Shown here: one piece after another, positions 19,529 to 27,008 of the stretch
How the letters are laid out: every line of letters starts with the position of its first letter
Position numbering within the stretch: the first letter of the stretch is position 1
Assembly: GCA_937958675.1 (NCBI GenBank)
Contig: CALGND010000026.1
Span: 23,501-87,500 of the forward strand
DNA length: 64,000 bases
Direction: 5' to 3'
DNA from: an uncultured Granulosicoccaceae bacterium
GTDB taxonomy: Bacteria > Pseudomonadota > Gammaproteobacteria > Granulosicoccales > Granulosicoccaceae
The notes under the pieces: model-generated
Database searches by the model: none
What the model was told of the DNA's origin: nothing
What the model saw: the letters and a program-made list of their open reading frames with translations, nothing else
Translations under genes and position numbers: made by a program

Positions 19529-19831
19529 CTACTTACGTGGTTGCGCCAGAGTGAAACTGATAGCTGCTTTGCGACCAATTCTAGGTGATAGGTTGACTAC
19601 AGAAAAGGAGTTTAGTGAGACTTCGCGATTAGCCTCGATATCAGCCAATACGTTGCGCGCAAATTGGTCAGCCCACTGAGGTACTTCTCCAAACATCATA
19701 AACTGAGCGAAGAGCAAGGTGATGTCCGTCTCGTTGGGGCGATCTCCAAACCAATTGAGGTATGCCTCGCTAAAGAGTTTGTACTCGCTAATTTTTAGCA
19801 AAGTGGCAGCTCTAGTTATTGGTGTTTGCAT
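19529..19831 (-). CDS. Small conserved-looking protein of unknown function
   Basis: A 100-residue soluble protein, acidic in its first half, with hydrophobic and aromatic residues (LNWFGDRP, FAQFMMFGEVP) and a more basic C-terminus. No signal peptide or membrane helix is seen. ATG 19831 has a strong Shine-Dalgarno (GGAGAG, 6-base spacing), which is the main support for it being real. It lies 55 bases upstream of puuE on the same strand and may share its transcript. I do not recognise the family; a link to purine breakdown would be guesswork. Confidence 0.6.
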   Translation of the reverse strand: MQTPITRAATLLKISEYKLFSEAYLNWFGDRPNETDITLLFAQFMMFGEVPQWADQFARNVLADIEANREVSLNSFSVVNLSPRIGRKAAISFTLAQPRK

Positions 19832-20173
19832 TCACTGCTCTCCAGTGTGATCAGCCGCTTTAGCCAACTTGTCGAAGTTAGATATGCTGCTATCGATTGG
19901 CACGGGGTTTCCTCGTAATTGGCCAGCGTTAAGAACTGAGACTCTAGTTTTAGCTGAATGTTCGCCAATATGTTTAAAATAGCGGCTTTCACAGCGAAAA
20001 ATGGTCTAAAAAATCCCACCTCAATCAGATTTTGTGCCAGAAAGCACAAAAACGGCTACTTTGGGCTTGTCTGGGTTTGCAGATCGAATCGTGAAACAAT
20101 GCAAATGAATCCATTCTGCCGATAAACGACTCTCCAGCCGCGCATAATGAGCCTCCGACAGTAGGACTCAGTT
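19832..20173. other. Intergenic region between small ORF and Slp genes
   Basis: These 342 bases separate a minus-strand gene from a plus-strand gene, so promoters for both are expected here. A 77-codon minus-strand frame (19816-20049) crosses it, but it has no ribosome-binding site and overlaps the start of the downstream gene. No hairpin or consensus promoter stands out. Confidence 0.4.
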
Positions 20174-20770
20174 ATGTCTTTTTTTAAGCCAATTTTGGTT
20201 AAATCAACATTCGAAAAATCCCACAGAACTATAGCTGCGCTATGCCTTTCTTTTCTCGTGGGTCTAGGTCTTGTAGCGTGTGCAAATGCCCCATTTGAAG
20301 GCCAGCTTTTGCCTAATTTGCGCGTAAACGAAGTTGTTGATGTTGGTGCCAATGGTGAAACGGTACGCTGGGGCGGCACGATAGCGTCCATCGAGAACTC
20401 CGACGAGGGTTCGATCGTAGAGATCGTTTCTCGACCCCTGAATGCTTGGGGCCGACCAAAACGTAATGACCAATCAGATGGTCGGTTCATTGCGCGCATA
20501 GAAGAAGTTATGGACTCCGAAAAAGTTAAGCAGGGAATGGATGTAACAACAATAGGCGAGTTAATCGCAGTTGAAGAAGGCTTGGTGGGCGAAATGCTTT
20601 ACAAGTTTCCTGTGATGACCGTTAGCAAAGTCAAAGTTTGGCAGCCTGAAATAACGTCTGTGCCTTATGCTCAAGGCTACTGGAAAGATCCATTTAATAA
20701 GGAGTTGCCGCACAGCGGATATCGTCCTCACAGTGCTACTGATCCGCAAGAAGGACAATTCAAGTTTTGA
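20174..20770 (+). CDS. Slp-family outer-membrane lipoprotein, copy 1
   Basis: The 198-residue precursor has a basic N-terminus, a hydrophobic helix and a lipobox (LGLVAC, Cys at about 36). The mature part shows the Slp-family fold with RWGGTIASIEN, VEIVSRPLN, GRFIARI and GELIAVEEGLVGEM. Slp proteins in enterobacteria are outer-membrane lipoproteins induced in stationary phase or acid stress; the molecular role is not known. The C-terminus (about residues 170-198) is Pro/His/Gly-rich. It overlaps the second Slp gene by 4 bases (TTGA), indicating a translationally coupled pair. Confidence 0.85.
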   Translation: MSFFKPILVKSTFEKSHRTIAALCLSFLVGLGLVACANAPFEGQLLPNLRVNEVVDVGANGETVRWGGTIASIENSDEGSIVEIVSRPLNAWGRPKRNDQSDGRFIARIEEVMDSEKVKQGMDVTTIGELIAVEEGLVGEMLYKFPVMTVSKVKVWQPEITSVPYAQGYWKDPFNKELPHSGYRPHSATDPQEGQFKF

Positions 20771-21291
20771 TTACTTCCTTAAAGATAAAAATACGTCTAG
20801 CGCTACTGTGCAGTGCGCTTGTGGCAAGCTTGACGGCTTGTGCAACTAAGCCTGTTTTCAATGTAGATTCGATTGACGTGCTTAGTCAAACCCCAAATAA
20901 CATTGTTAACGCAACGAATGAAGCGAGTGGTGAAGTACCCGCTGGAAACGTTATTTGGGGTGGAGTAATAGTGAGTTCACATAATCTTAGCGACCGAACA
21001 CAATTGGAAATTTTGTCTTATCCACTGTCGCAAACGCAACGCCCAATTATCGACAAAAAGCCAACAGGGCGTTTTTTAATACAATCCGCGGGCTATCTTG
21101 AACTTGCCAGTTATCAGCAAGGCCGTTTAGTCACGGTTTTAGGTACTGTGCAAGATGTGACGCAGGGCACAGTCGGTGAAAGCACCTATCAATATCCAAC
21201 TATTACCTCAAACGAGTTGCATTTATGGGGTGCTGATAAACCGGCAAAAACAGGTGTTGTTTTTGGTATCGGGATATCACTCGGCGGTTAA
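20767..21291 (+). CDS. Slp-family outer-membrane lipoprotein, copy 2
   Basis: The 174-residue precursor has signal peptide LLCSALVASLTAC with the lipobox Cys at about 26. The mature domain aligns by eye with the upstream protein (VIWGGVIVSSHN, LEILSYPLS, GRFLIQ, VLGTVQDVTQGTVGE, ELHLW). It ends in a glycine-rich strand (FGIGISLGG). It starts at a TTG that overlaps the previous TGA (TTGA). The two are diverged tandem paralogues, similar in domain order but clearly different in sequence, so the duplication is old. Confidence 0.83.
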   Translation: MITSLKIKIRLALLCSALVASLTACATKPVFNVDSIDVLSQTPNNIVNATNEASGEVPAGNVIWGGVIVSSHNLSDRTQLEILSYPLSQTQRPIIDKKPTGRFLIQSAGYLELASYQQGRLVTVLGTVQDVTQGTVGESTYQYPTITSNELHLWGADKPAKTGVVFGIGISLGG

Positions 21292-21627
21292 GAACATAGT
21301 ATTGAATATCAATCGCTTACCTGTGTATGCTGATTTAAAATCTTAAAAATCTCTCTTGTAAACGTCATTAACCCGGCTCTCTTCCCCCTATATTCCCACC
21401 TTGGCTTACGATAGACTAAGCCCAAGCTGTAGCAGATTTTTAAAAAGCTGCAGACAATAATTAAAAATTTATTTTGGTTTGGGGAGTGGGAACAATCCCA
21501 CCATTTTGATCATCCGCGAGGAACCAGCACACATATTGGCTAGCAAGGCTGCTTGCTGTGGTTTACGTCTCTGGCACTTCGTCGATAGTCATTATCAACA
21601 CGGATAAAAAAACCGTGAGGATGTATT
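21292..21627. other. Intergenic region upstream of the protease gene
   Basis: These 336 bases hold no gene on either strand. An A/T-rich stretch with imperfect inverted symmetry lies near 21427-21452 (GCAG then A/T-rich then GCTGC) and could end slp transcription, but pairing is weak. The protease ribosome-binding site GAGG is at 21617-21620. Confidence 0.4.
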
Positions 21628-22266
21628 GTGATGCGAGGCGGGAAAATAATTTTGGCTGCAGTGCTCTGTACCTTGAGTTGGTATAGTCAGGCACTGCTGG
21701 CAGCACCTGAATGCGAATGGCCTGACGAGCTTGCTCTTGAAGCCATACTCCCAATAGCAACTGACAATGGTAGTCATGCTAGTGGCGTGGTCATTGAAAA
21801 AAATAAAGTGCTGACTGCGGCTCATGCAGTGAAGGGTGCCGGCCGCTTCTTCGTCAAGGTTGACGAAGGCTTTCAACTTGCCAGCCTTATTTTGATCGAC
21901 CATCAATCCGATTTAGCAATATTATCCGTTGACACAAAAAACATCACGCCAATACCGTTTACTCAAGCTGAGCCGAACCACCAACAAGCTGTATGGGCAG
22001 TAGGTTTTCCAAGAGCACAAGGCATCACGACATCATCAGGTGTATTTCAACGCAACCGTAGTGGCGCTCTGCACACTAGCGCGCCGATTGACTCTGGTCA
22101 ATCCGGTGGTGGTTTGCTGACGTGTTATCAAGGCTCTTATCAGTTGCTTGGAATGTTGCGTGGCTACGGTGCCTATCTCAGCGGCGATCGCTACGTAAAA
22201 CTCCAGAATCACTCGGTTTCAGTGGCCGCGGCTACGATCCAACGTTTCGTCGGCAACTACCAATAA
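21628..22266 (+). CDS. Secreted trypsin-like serine protease (S1 family)
   Basis: The 212-residue precursor begins with a signal peptide (IILAAVLCTLSW... ending LLAAP near residue 27). The chymotrypsin-fold triad is complete: His66 (LTAAHAV), Asp95 (DLAIL) and Ser159 (DSGQSGGG). The spacing resembles HtrA-type proteases, but no PDZ domain follows, so it is a protease core alone. Probably periplasmic or secreted; the substrate is unknown. GTG 21628 has GAGG 7 bases upstream; ATG 21631 is the next codon and nearly equivalent. It stands alone between the Slp pair and serine deaminase. Confidence 0.85.
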   Translation: MMRGGKIILAAVLCTLSWYSQALLAAPECEWPDELALEAILPIATDNGSHASGVVIEKNKVLTAAHAVKGAGRFFVKVDEGFQLASLILIDHQSDLAILSVDTKNITPIPFTQAEPNHQQAVWAVGFPRAQGITTSSGVFQRNRSGALHTSAPIDSGQSGGGLLTCYQGSYQLLGMLRGYGAYLSGDRYVKLQNHSVSVAAATIQRFVGNYQ

Positions 22267-22332
22267 GAAACCAATTGTCTTTGTATCTGAACGGCCACGC
22301 TATTTGTGCGGCTTAGTTCCTGATTCTCGTGG

Positions 22333-22350
22333 ACAGGTGTCGCAACCTGT
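22333..22350. promoter_or_regulatory. Inverted repeat upstream of sdaA
   Basis: ACAGGT and ACCTGT are separated by 6 bases, 83 bases before the chosen sdaA start and 66 bases after the protease stop. It could be a regulator site or a weak hairpin; no T-run follows. Confidence 0.25.
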
Positions 22351-22432
22351 ATAAAGCTTACCGTCTACAGCGCAATACCCATTCATAAATCACTATAGTG
22401 TGGCGATTCGTTTGATTCGCAAGAGAGCTCCT

Positions 22433-23836
22433 GTGGCCATTAGTGTATTCGACTTATTCAAAGTAGGTATCGGTCCGTCCAGCTCGCATACTGTTGGGCC
22501 GATGGTCGCTGCGCGTAATTTTGCGCAAGGCCTGGTTGATGATGGAATGTTGGATACGGTTGCGCGAGTCAAGACAGACTTATTGGGTTCACTAGGTGCA
22601 ACTGGTAAAGGGCATGGCAGTGATAAGGCAATACTGCTTGGGCTGGAAGGTGATAGTCCGGCTGGTGTTGATGTTGAAAGCATCGAATACCGATTGGCAG
22701 AAATTCGCAGTAGTAAGCGATTTAATCTAGCCGGAAAAAAACAGATTGCATTTGATGAACCACGCGATTTGATTATGCACAAACGCAAGTCCTTGCCTTA
22801 TCACCCAAATGCAATGTTATTTACAGCCTTTGATTCTGATAACGCTGTGCTTCTAAGGCGTACCTTTTATTCTGTTGGTGGTGGCTTTGTTTTAGATGAA
22901 GAAGCCGCGGCCAACGAAAATCAAATTAAGACGGATGACACACCCTTAAAATACCCCTTTAGCACTGGCGATCGCCTGCTTGAAATCTGTAAAGAGCAAA
23001 ATAAGTCGATTGCTGAAATCATGATGGCCAATGAACTCACATGGCGCAGTAAAAAAGAAATTAATCAGGCGTTGTTGTCGCTATGGAAAACGATGCAACA
23101 GTGTGTCAGTCGTGGCTGTGAGCAGGATGGAGTATTGCCAGGTGGCTTAAAAGTAAAACGGCGTGCTGCAGACTTGTACCGTAAGTTATCTGCTAACCCA
23201 GAAGCGGCTCTTAAGGATCCATTAACCACCATGGACTGGGTTAATTTGTATGCCTTGGCGGTTAACGAAGAGAACGCGGGTGGTGGACGAATTGTTACAG
23301 CGCCTACCAATGGAGCAGCAGGTATCATTCCCGCAGTGATGCATTACTATGATCGCTTTTGCCCAGGAAGTAGCGAGAAGGGTATTATCGATTTTTTATT
23401 AACCGCTGGTGCAATAGGAATCCTTTACAAAGAAAATGCGTCTATCTCGGGAGCCGAGGTGGGTTGCCAGGGTGAAGTCGGGTCGGCTTGTTCGATGGCT
23501 GCGGGCGGATTGGCTGCAGTAATGGGTGGTACACCTGAGCAGGTAGAAAACGCTGCCGAGATTGGTATGGAGCATAATTTGGGCTTAACCTGCGATCCAG
23601 TGGGTGGCCTGGTGCAGGTGCCATGTATTGAGCGTAATGCAATGGGTTCTGTGAAAGCCATTAATGCATCACGTATTGCGCTGCGTGGTGACGGCACGCA
23701 TTTCGTCTCGCTTGATAAGGTCATCAAAACCATGCGTGATACCGGAGCCGATATGAAGACCAAATATAAGGAAACCGCTCGTGGTGGCTTGGCGATAAAC
23801 GTCGTTGAAGTGCCGGTTAGCTTTCCTGACTGCTAG
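22433..23836 (+). CDS. sdaA: L-serine ammonia-lyase (single-chain, iron-sulfur type)
   Basis: The 467-residue enzyme joins the beta domain ([20 protein letters not shown] at the start) and the alpha domain ([47 protein letters not shown]). The alpha-domain cysteines match those that hold the oxygen-sensitive 4Fe-4S cluster. It deaminates L-serine to pyruvate and ammonia in the cytoplasm. I chose GTG 22433 because the family N-terminus starts there; the frame opens at GTG 22400 with 11 extra basic residues. Downstream it is separated from the CopD-like gene by 71 bases. Confidence 0.93.
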   Translation: MAISVFDLFKVGIGPSSSHTVGPMVAARNFAQGLVDDGMLDTVARVKTDLLGSLGATGKGHGSDKAILLGLEGDSPAGVDVESIEYRLAEIRSSKRFNLAGKKQIAFDEPRDLIMHKRKSLPYHPNAMLFTAFDSDNAVLLRRTFYSVGGGFVLDEEAAANENQIKTDDTPLKYPFSTGDRLLEICKEQNKSIAEIMMANELTWRSKKEINQALLSLWKTMQQCVSRGCEQDGVLPGGLKVKRRAADLYRKLSANPEAALKDPLTTMDWVNLYALAVNEENAGGGRIVTAPTNGAAGIIPAVMHYYDRFCPGSSEKGIIDFLLTAGAIGILYKENASISGAEVGCQGEVGSACSMAAGGLAAVMGGTPEQVENAAEIGMEHNLGLTCDPVGGLVQVPCIERNAMGSVKAINASRIALRGDGTHFVSLDKVIKTMRDTGADMKTKYKETARGGLAINVVEVPVSFPDC

Positions 23837-23907
23837 CAACGGCTTATAAATAATGCAGCGTTTATCGTTGCGGTTATACTAAGTGGGCTAACTCATTTGG
23901 TATCAAT

Positions 23908-24366
23908 ATGAACTCAATTGCACATGCCGCCCATCTTATTTCCGCTGTAATCTGGATCGGTGGAATGTTCTTCGCTTACGTTGTCTTGCGCCCTGCTGTA
24001 GCCAACTATGAACCCGCACGTCGCTTAGTGCTGTGGCAAGGCGTATTTAAAAAATTCTTTCCATGGGTGATGCTCTGCATTTTGGTGTTGCTGTTGTCGG
24101 GCTACACCTTAGTTTTTTCGAAATACGGTGGTTTTGCAACCAGTCCTTTTTATGTCCATCTGATGCAACTGATTGGGTGGGGTATGGTTTTACTGTTTTT
24201 CTCAATGTTCGTGCGTCCTTATCAGGTATTTAAAAAAGCGGTTGTTGCAGAAAACTGGCCTGAAGCGGGCGCGGCATTAAATCAAGTTAGGCTCATCGTT
24301 TTGGTCAATCTGATTTTGGGCATGGTGTTGTTGGTTGTTGTCACCGCTGGGCGCTATTACCTGTGA
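23908..24366 (+). CDS. CopD-like four-helix membrane protein
   Basis: A 152-residue inner-membrane protein with four hydrophobic segments (about 5-27, 46-68, 83-103 and 125-148). Histidines at 6 and 9 near the start of helix 1 (IAHAAHLISAVIWIGG) and another His in helix 3 (HLMQLIGW) resemble the CopD/DUF2269-like integral membrane domain. CopD members are associated with copper resistance, but this protein lacks Met-rich or Cys motifs, so a copper role is uncertain. Its TGA overlaps the GTG start of the MOSC gene (GTGA), implying co-expression. Confidence 0.7.
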   Translation: MNSIAHAAHLISAVIWIGGMFFAYVVLRPAVANYEPARRLVLWQGVFKKFFPWVMLCILVLLLSGYTLVFSKYGGFATSPFYVHLMQLIGWGMVLLFFSMFVRPYQVFKKAVVAENWPEAGAALNQVRLIVLVNLILGMVLLVVVTAGRYYL

Positions 24367-24938
24367 CCATGCTTACGGCTACTGGGCTAACAGCCAATGC
24401 GGTTTGGCTTGCGATAAATTCGGATGCATCTGACTTAACTACGTCGCAAGTAGAATCGATCGAGGTGAGCTATGAGGGTTTTAAAGGTGATAACCATAGC
24501 GGCTTAACTCGTCCTGCATGCGTGCGCGTTAAAAACCAGTATGCTGCTGATACTGAAATCAGAAACACTCGTCAGATTTCTGCAGTGTGTGACGATGAAC
24601 TTGCTAGCATCGCAAAGCTTATGGAAATAGACGCGATTGACCCGGCTTGGATAGGCGCTAATCTTGTTTTTCGCGGCTTTAAACAATTTAGCCAATTACC
24701 GCCTTCATCTCGCATTATCTTTGAAGGTGGCGTTTCACTGGTGGTGGATATGGAGAATGCGCCTTGCCGATATCCTGGCGATATCATCACCAAGCATCAC
24801 CCTGATCAGGGCTACCGATTTGCCAAGGCAGCAGCGGGGAAGCGTGGCATCACATTATGGGTAGAACACCCTGGCCGTATTGAGCAGGGCGAGTGTGCCC
24901 AGTTACATATCCCACCCGTGGTCACTTGGCAGGCTTAA
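24363..24938 (+). CDS. MOSC-domain protein (molybdenum cofactor sulfurase C-terminal-like)
   Basis: The 191-residue protein carries MOSC features: YEGFKGDNHSGLTRP at the N-terminus, DPAWIGANLVFRG in the middle and the conserved cysteine in MENAPCRYPG, which in MOSC proteins is proposed to handle sulfur or a metal-cofactor ligand. No 2Fe-2S domain is attached (YiiM/YuaD-like stand-alone type). It starts at GTG 24363, overlapping the CopD-like stop; ATG 24369 is an alternative. With xanthine dehydrogenase encoded in the same window a molybdenum link is possible, but the two loci are 6 kb apart. Confidence 0.8.
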   Translation: MTMLTATGLTANAVWLAINSDASDLTTSQVESIEVSYEGFKGDNHSGLTRPACVRVKNQYAADTEIRNTRQISAVCDDELASIAKLMEIDAIDPAWIGANLVFRGFKQFSQLPPSSRIIFEGGVSLVVDMENAPCRYPGDIITKHHPDQGYRFAKAAAGKRGITLWVEHPGRIEQGECAQLHIPPVVTWQA

Positions 24939-24989
24939 GCGTTATCGAATGTTGAAATACTGAATCGATTCAGTTCAGTTGAAAGCGCC

Positions 24990-25106
24990 GGCATACATCA
25001 CACCAAAGCCCTCACTTCCGGGACGCTACAAGCCCATCCATGGGGGCTTCGCGTCGGCATCCCTGCCGACGAGACCCGGCGTGAGCGCTTTGGTGTGATG
25101 AATGCC
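24990..25106. repeat. Long palindromic repeat, copy 1 (three-way-junction fold)
   Basis: The ends are complementary (GGCAT...CATCACACCAAAG pairs with CTTTGGTGTGATG...ATGCC). The outer stem continues through CTCAC/GTGAG and CCGGG/CCCGG for about 28 pairs. Inside lie two smaller hairpins: AAGCCC/GGGCTT (25030-25049) and CGTCGGC/GCCGACG (25052-25071). The 117 bases could thus fold as a three-way junction in RNA or extrude as a cruciform. It lies 51 bases after the MOSC gene stop and has no open frame. Confidence 0.85.
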
Positions 25107-25187
25107 TACTTCAATATGAGTATTTGGAGGCAATGGTTCATCCCATTTAAGTCGCGTGCAGTGTTTCGCACTTCAATTTAAAGCACC

Positions 25188-25302
25188 GGCATACACCACA
25201 CCAAAGCTCTCACTGCCGGGACGCTACAAGCCCATCCATGGGGTTTCGCGTCGGCATCCATGCGACGAGACCCGGCGTGAGCACTTTGTTGTGATGAATG
25301 CC
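25188..25302. repeat. Long palindromic repeat, copy 2
   Basis: This is a diverged copy of the 24990 element, starting 198 bases further on. The outer arms and the CCGGG/CCCGG stem are preserved, while the second inner hairpin is shortened (CGTCG...CGACG) and the first contains a G-U-type change. The linker between copies (25107-25187) is also repeated after this copy, so the true unit is about 197 bases in tandem. Confidence 0.85.
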
Positions 25303-25383
25303 TATTTCGATATGAGTTTTTGGAGGCAATGATGCATCCGATTTAAGTGGCGTGCAGTGTTTCGCACTTCAATTTAAGGCACC

Positions 25384-25410
25384 GGCATACATCACACCAA
25401 AGCCCTCACT
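25384..25410. repeat. Truncated third copy of the palindromic repeat
   Basis: Only the left outer arm (GGCATACATCACACCAAAG then CCCTCACT) remains. Sequence similarity stops abruptly at about 25411, where copies 1 and 2 continue with the CCGGG stem. The preceding linker (25303-25383) matches the linker between copies 1 and 2. The break marks a deletion or insertion junction. Confidence 0.8.
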
Positions 25411-25725
25411 TAGTGTGTCAAATAGTGAAGGCGTAGAAGTTGCCAATTATCTGTCAAGGGAAATTTTGGTTTTTTATGCTTTCTTTCAGTTTCGTTTAAG
25501 CCTGCATCTGTAACGTAGATGCTTGAACAGTTCTTCAACAGCCTTAGTTCGATAGCTGGGTTGTCAAGGAATAAATACTGGCAACAACGAGATGACTTTG
25601 ACCGTTTCAGCACAAATCAGAGGTTTAGAAACTATTTGCCTACCTATAGGTAGCAGAAGATTGCTATGCCCACTGCAAAAAGTTTGTGAATTTTTGCCCG
25701 CGGCGGAACTGCAGGACAGCCTGCA
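25411..25725. other. Non-coding stretch between repeat array and ppk2
   Basis: These 315 bases contain no convincing gene. A 67-codon minus-strand frame (25410-25613) ends exactly at the repeat junction and might be a decayed fragment. The palindrome at 25640-25653 is the only sharp signal; the ppk2 ribosome-binding site is AGGA at about 25712. Confidence 0.4.
25640..25653. promoter_or_regulatory. Perfect 14-base palindrome upstream of ppk2
   Basis: CTACCTATAGGTAG is perfectly symmetrical and lies 72 bases before the ppk2 start codon, the position expected for an operator near a promoter. No matching regulator gene is adjacent. Confidence 0.4.
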
Positions 25726-26607
25726 ATGAGTTTATTTATCCCACCCCAGTCTTCATTGGCCGTGCCCTTTGATGGCAGTTTTGATTTGAGCTCGCATGCG
25801 ACATTTCCAGAAGGTGATGTGCCCAGTAAAAAGAGCCTTGAGAAAAAACTCAAAAAACAAGTTAAAACGATCAGTGAGCTACAGCGTAAATTGTATGCGC
25901 ACGATCGCTTTTCAGTGCTGTTGGTTTTCCAAGCGATGGACGCTGCGGGTAAGGACGGCACAATAAGGGCGGTGATGAGTGGGGTTAATCCGGCTGGTTG
26001 CCAGGTGTTTTCATTTAAATCACCATCCAGCCAAGAGCTTGATCATGACTTTATGTGGCGCAGTAATAAACGGCTACCTGAGCGTGGTCGGATCGGCATA
26101 TTTAATCGCAGCTACTACGAAGAAGTACTAGCTGTACGGGTGCGTTCTGCCTACTTGGCTAATCAGCGATTGCCGCAAGCTGATATGGACAACATTTGGG
26201 ATGAACGTTTTGACTCCATACGTGACCAAGAGTTACACCTGGCGCGTAATGGCACGGTCGTATTAAAGTTTTGGTTAAACGTATCTCGGGATGAGCAAAA
26301 AAGGCGTTTTTTGGAAAGGCTGAAAACACCAGAAAAATATTGGAAGTTCTCAAAAAGCGATTTATCGGAGCGTGGCGTTTGGGACGACTACATGGCGGCG
26401 TATCAGAGTTTGCTGAATGAAACTTCACGTAGCCACGCGCCTTGGCATGCAATTCCGGCGGATAACAAGCCCTACATGAGGTACTGCGTGGCGAAAGTCA
26501 TCGCTGACACCATGCAAGCACTGCCTATGCAATATCCTGAGCAGTCGGCGGAACAGTTGGCGCAGTTTGATGATTACATCATTCAACTTGCTGACGAAGA
26601 TAAATGA
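25726..26607 (+). CDS. ppk2: Polyphosphate kinase 2 family protein (PPK2)
   Basis: The 293-residue protein has the PPK2 Walker A motif QAMDAAGKDGT (Asp72, Lys76), the lid-like RIGIFNRSYYEEVLAVRV segment, and LKFWLNVSRDEQKRRFLER. A basic helix (about 35-58) precedes the nucleotide-binding core. PPK2 enzymes transfer phosphate from polyphosphate to NDPs or NMPs; by length it looks like a single-domain class I or III enzyme, and class cannot be decided by eye. It is cytoplasmic. It stands alone, after the repeat array and with a palindrome upstream, and it precedes a small ORF. Confidence 0.9.
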   Translation: MSLFIPPQSSLAVPFDGSFDLSSHATFPEGDVPSKKSLEKKLKKQVKTISELQRKLYAHDRFSVLLVFQAMDAAGKDGTIRAVMSGVNPAGCQVFSFKSPSSQELDHDFMWRSNKRLPERGRIGIFNRSYYEEVLAVRVRSAYLANQRLPQADMDNIWDERFDSIRDQELHLARNGTVVLKFWLNVSRDEQKRRFLERLKTPEKYWKFSKSDLSERGVWDDYMAAYQSLLNETSRSHAPWHAIPADNKPYMRYCVAKVIADTMQALPMQYPEQSAEQLAQFDDYIIQLADEDK

Positions 26608-26703
26608 CTATAGAAGTGACTGAAAGTATTTAGGAAAATAGTAATAGTTGGACAGGCTTTTGCGTAAGGAAGAGCGCTTAGCCAAAACTTGGAAAGAATG
26701 ATT

Positions 26704-26901
26704 ATGCAAGCATTGAAAAAAGAAGACTTATTTACCGATAAGGCGCTAGCGCCTTTGCCCAGTGAGCTTTGCTATGGAGCTACGGTCGATATTCGAAACG
26801 TTGAACAAGAAATTACTGATCTGATGGTGCGTCGTGCATGTGAGCAGATGGATTCGGTACAGCAATTTCCTTTTGGTGCAGCGCCAGCTGAAAAAAGTTG
26901 A
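26704..26901 (+). CDS. Small protein of unknown function
   Basis: A 65-residue acidic, soluble protein with no cysteine pair, signal peptide or membrane helix; the middle (VEQEITDLMVRRACEQM) is probably helical. I chose ATG 26704, which has GGAAAG 7 bases upstream, over TTG 26689 and ATG 26698. It lies 96 bases after ppk2 on the same strand and is followed by a hairpin, so it may be the last gene of a ppk2 transcript. I do not recognise it. Confidence 0.5.
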   Translation: MQALKKEDLFTDKALAPLPSELCYGATVDIRNVEQEITDLMVRRACEQMDSVQQFPFGAAPAEKS

Positions 26902-26916
26902 GCGTAGAGATCCTAT

Positions 26917-26947
26917 CTCACCGCAGCTCACGCTGTTGCGTGGTGAG
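26917..26947. terminator. Hairpin between ppk2 transcript and gsp operon
   Basis: CTCAC/GTGAG (26917-26921 with 26943-26947) encloses CACGC-tgtt-GCGTG (26929-26942). It lies between two convergent transcripts. There is no clear T-run, so its termination strength is uncertain. Confidence 0.4.
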
Positions 26948-27008
26948 AGGTTGTTGTGAAAGCAGCGGTAGCTTCTACAAAGCCGGTAAGCGCTGATTGC
27001 TTAACTAG

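Noticed and set aside
19816..20049. 77-codon minus-strand frame upstream of the small puuE-linked gene
   Set aside because: No Shine-Dalgarno, overlaps the start of a better supported gene and has no protein-like pattern.
24990..25410. Repeat array considered as a CRISPR
   Set aside because: Units are about 197 bases, with conserved linkers instead of unique spacers; no cas genes.
25410..25613. 67-codon minus-strand frame beside the repeat array, considered as transposase remnant
   Set aside because: Too short, no DDE motif or inverted repeats, ends in the repeat junction.
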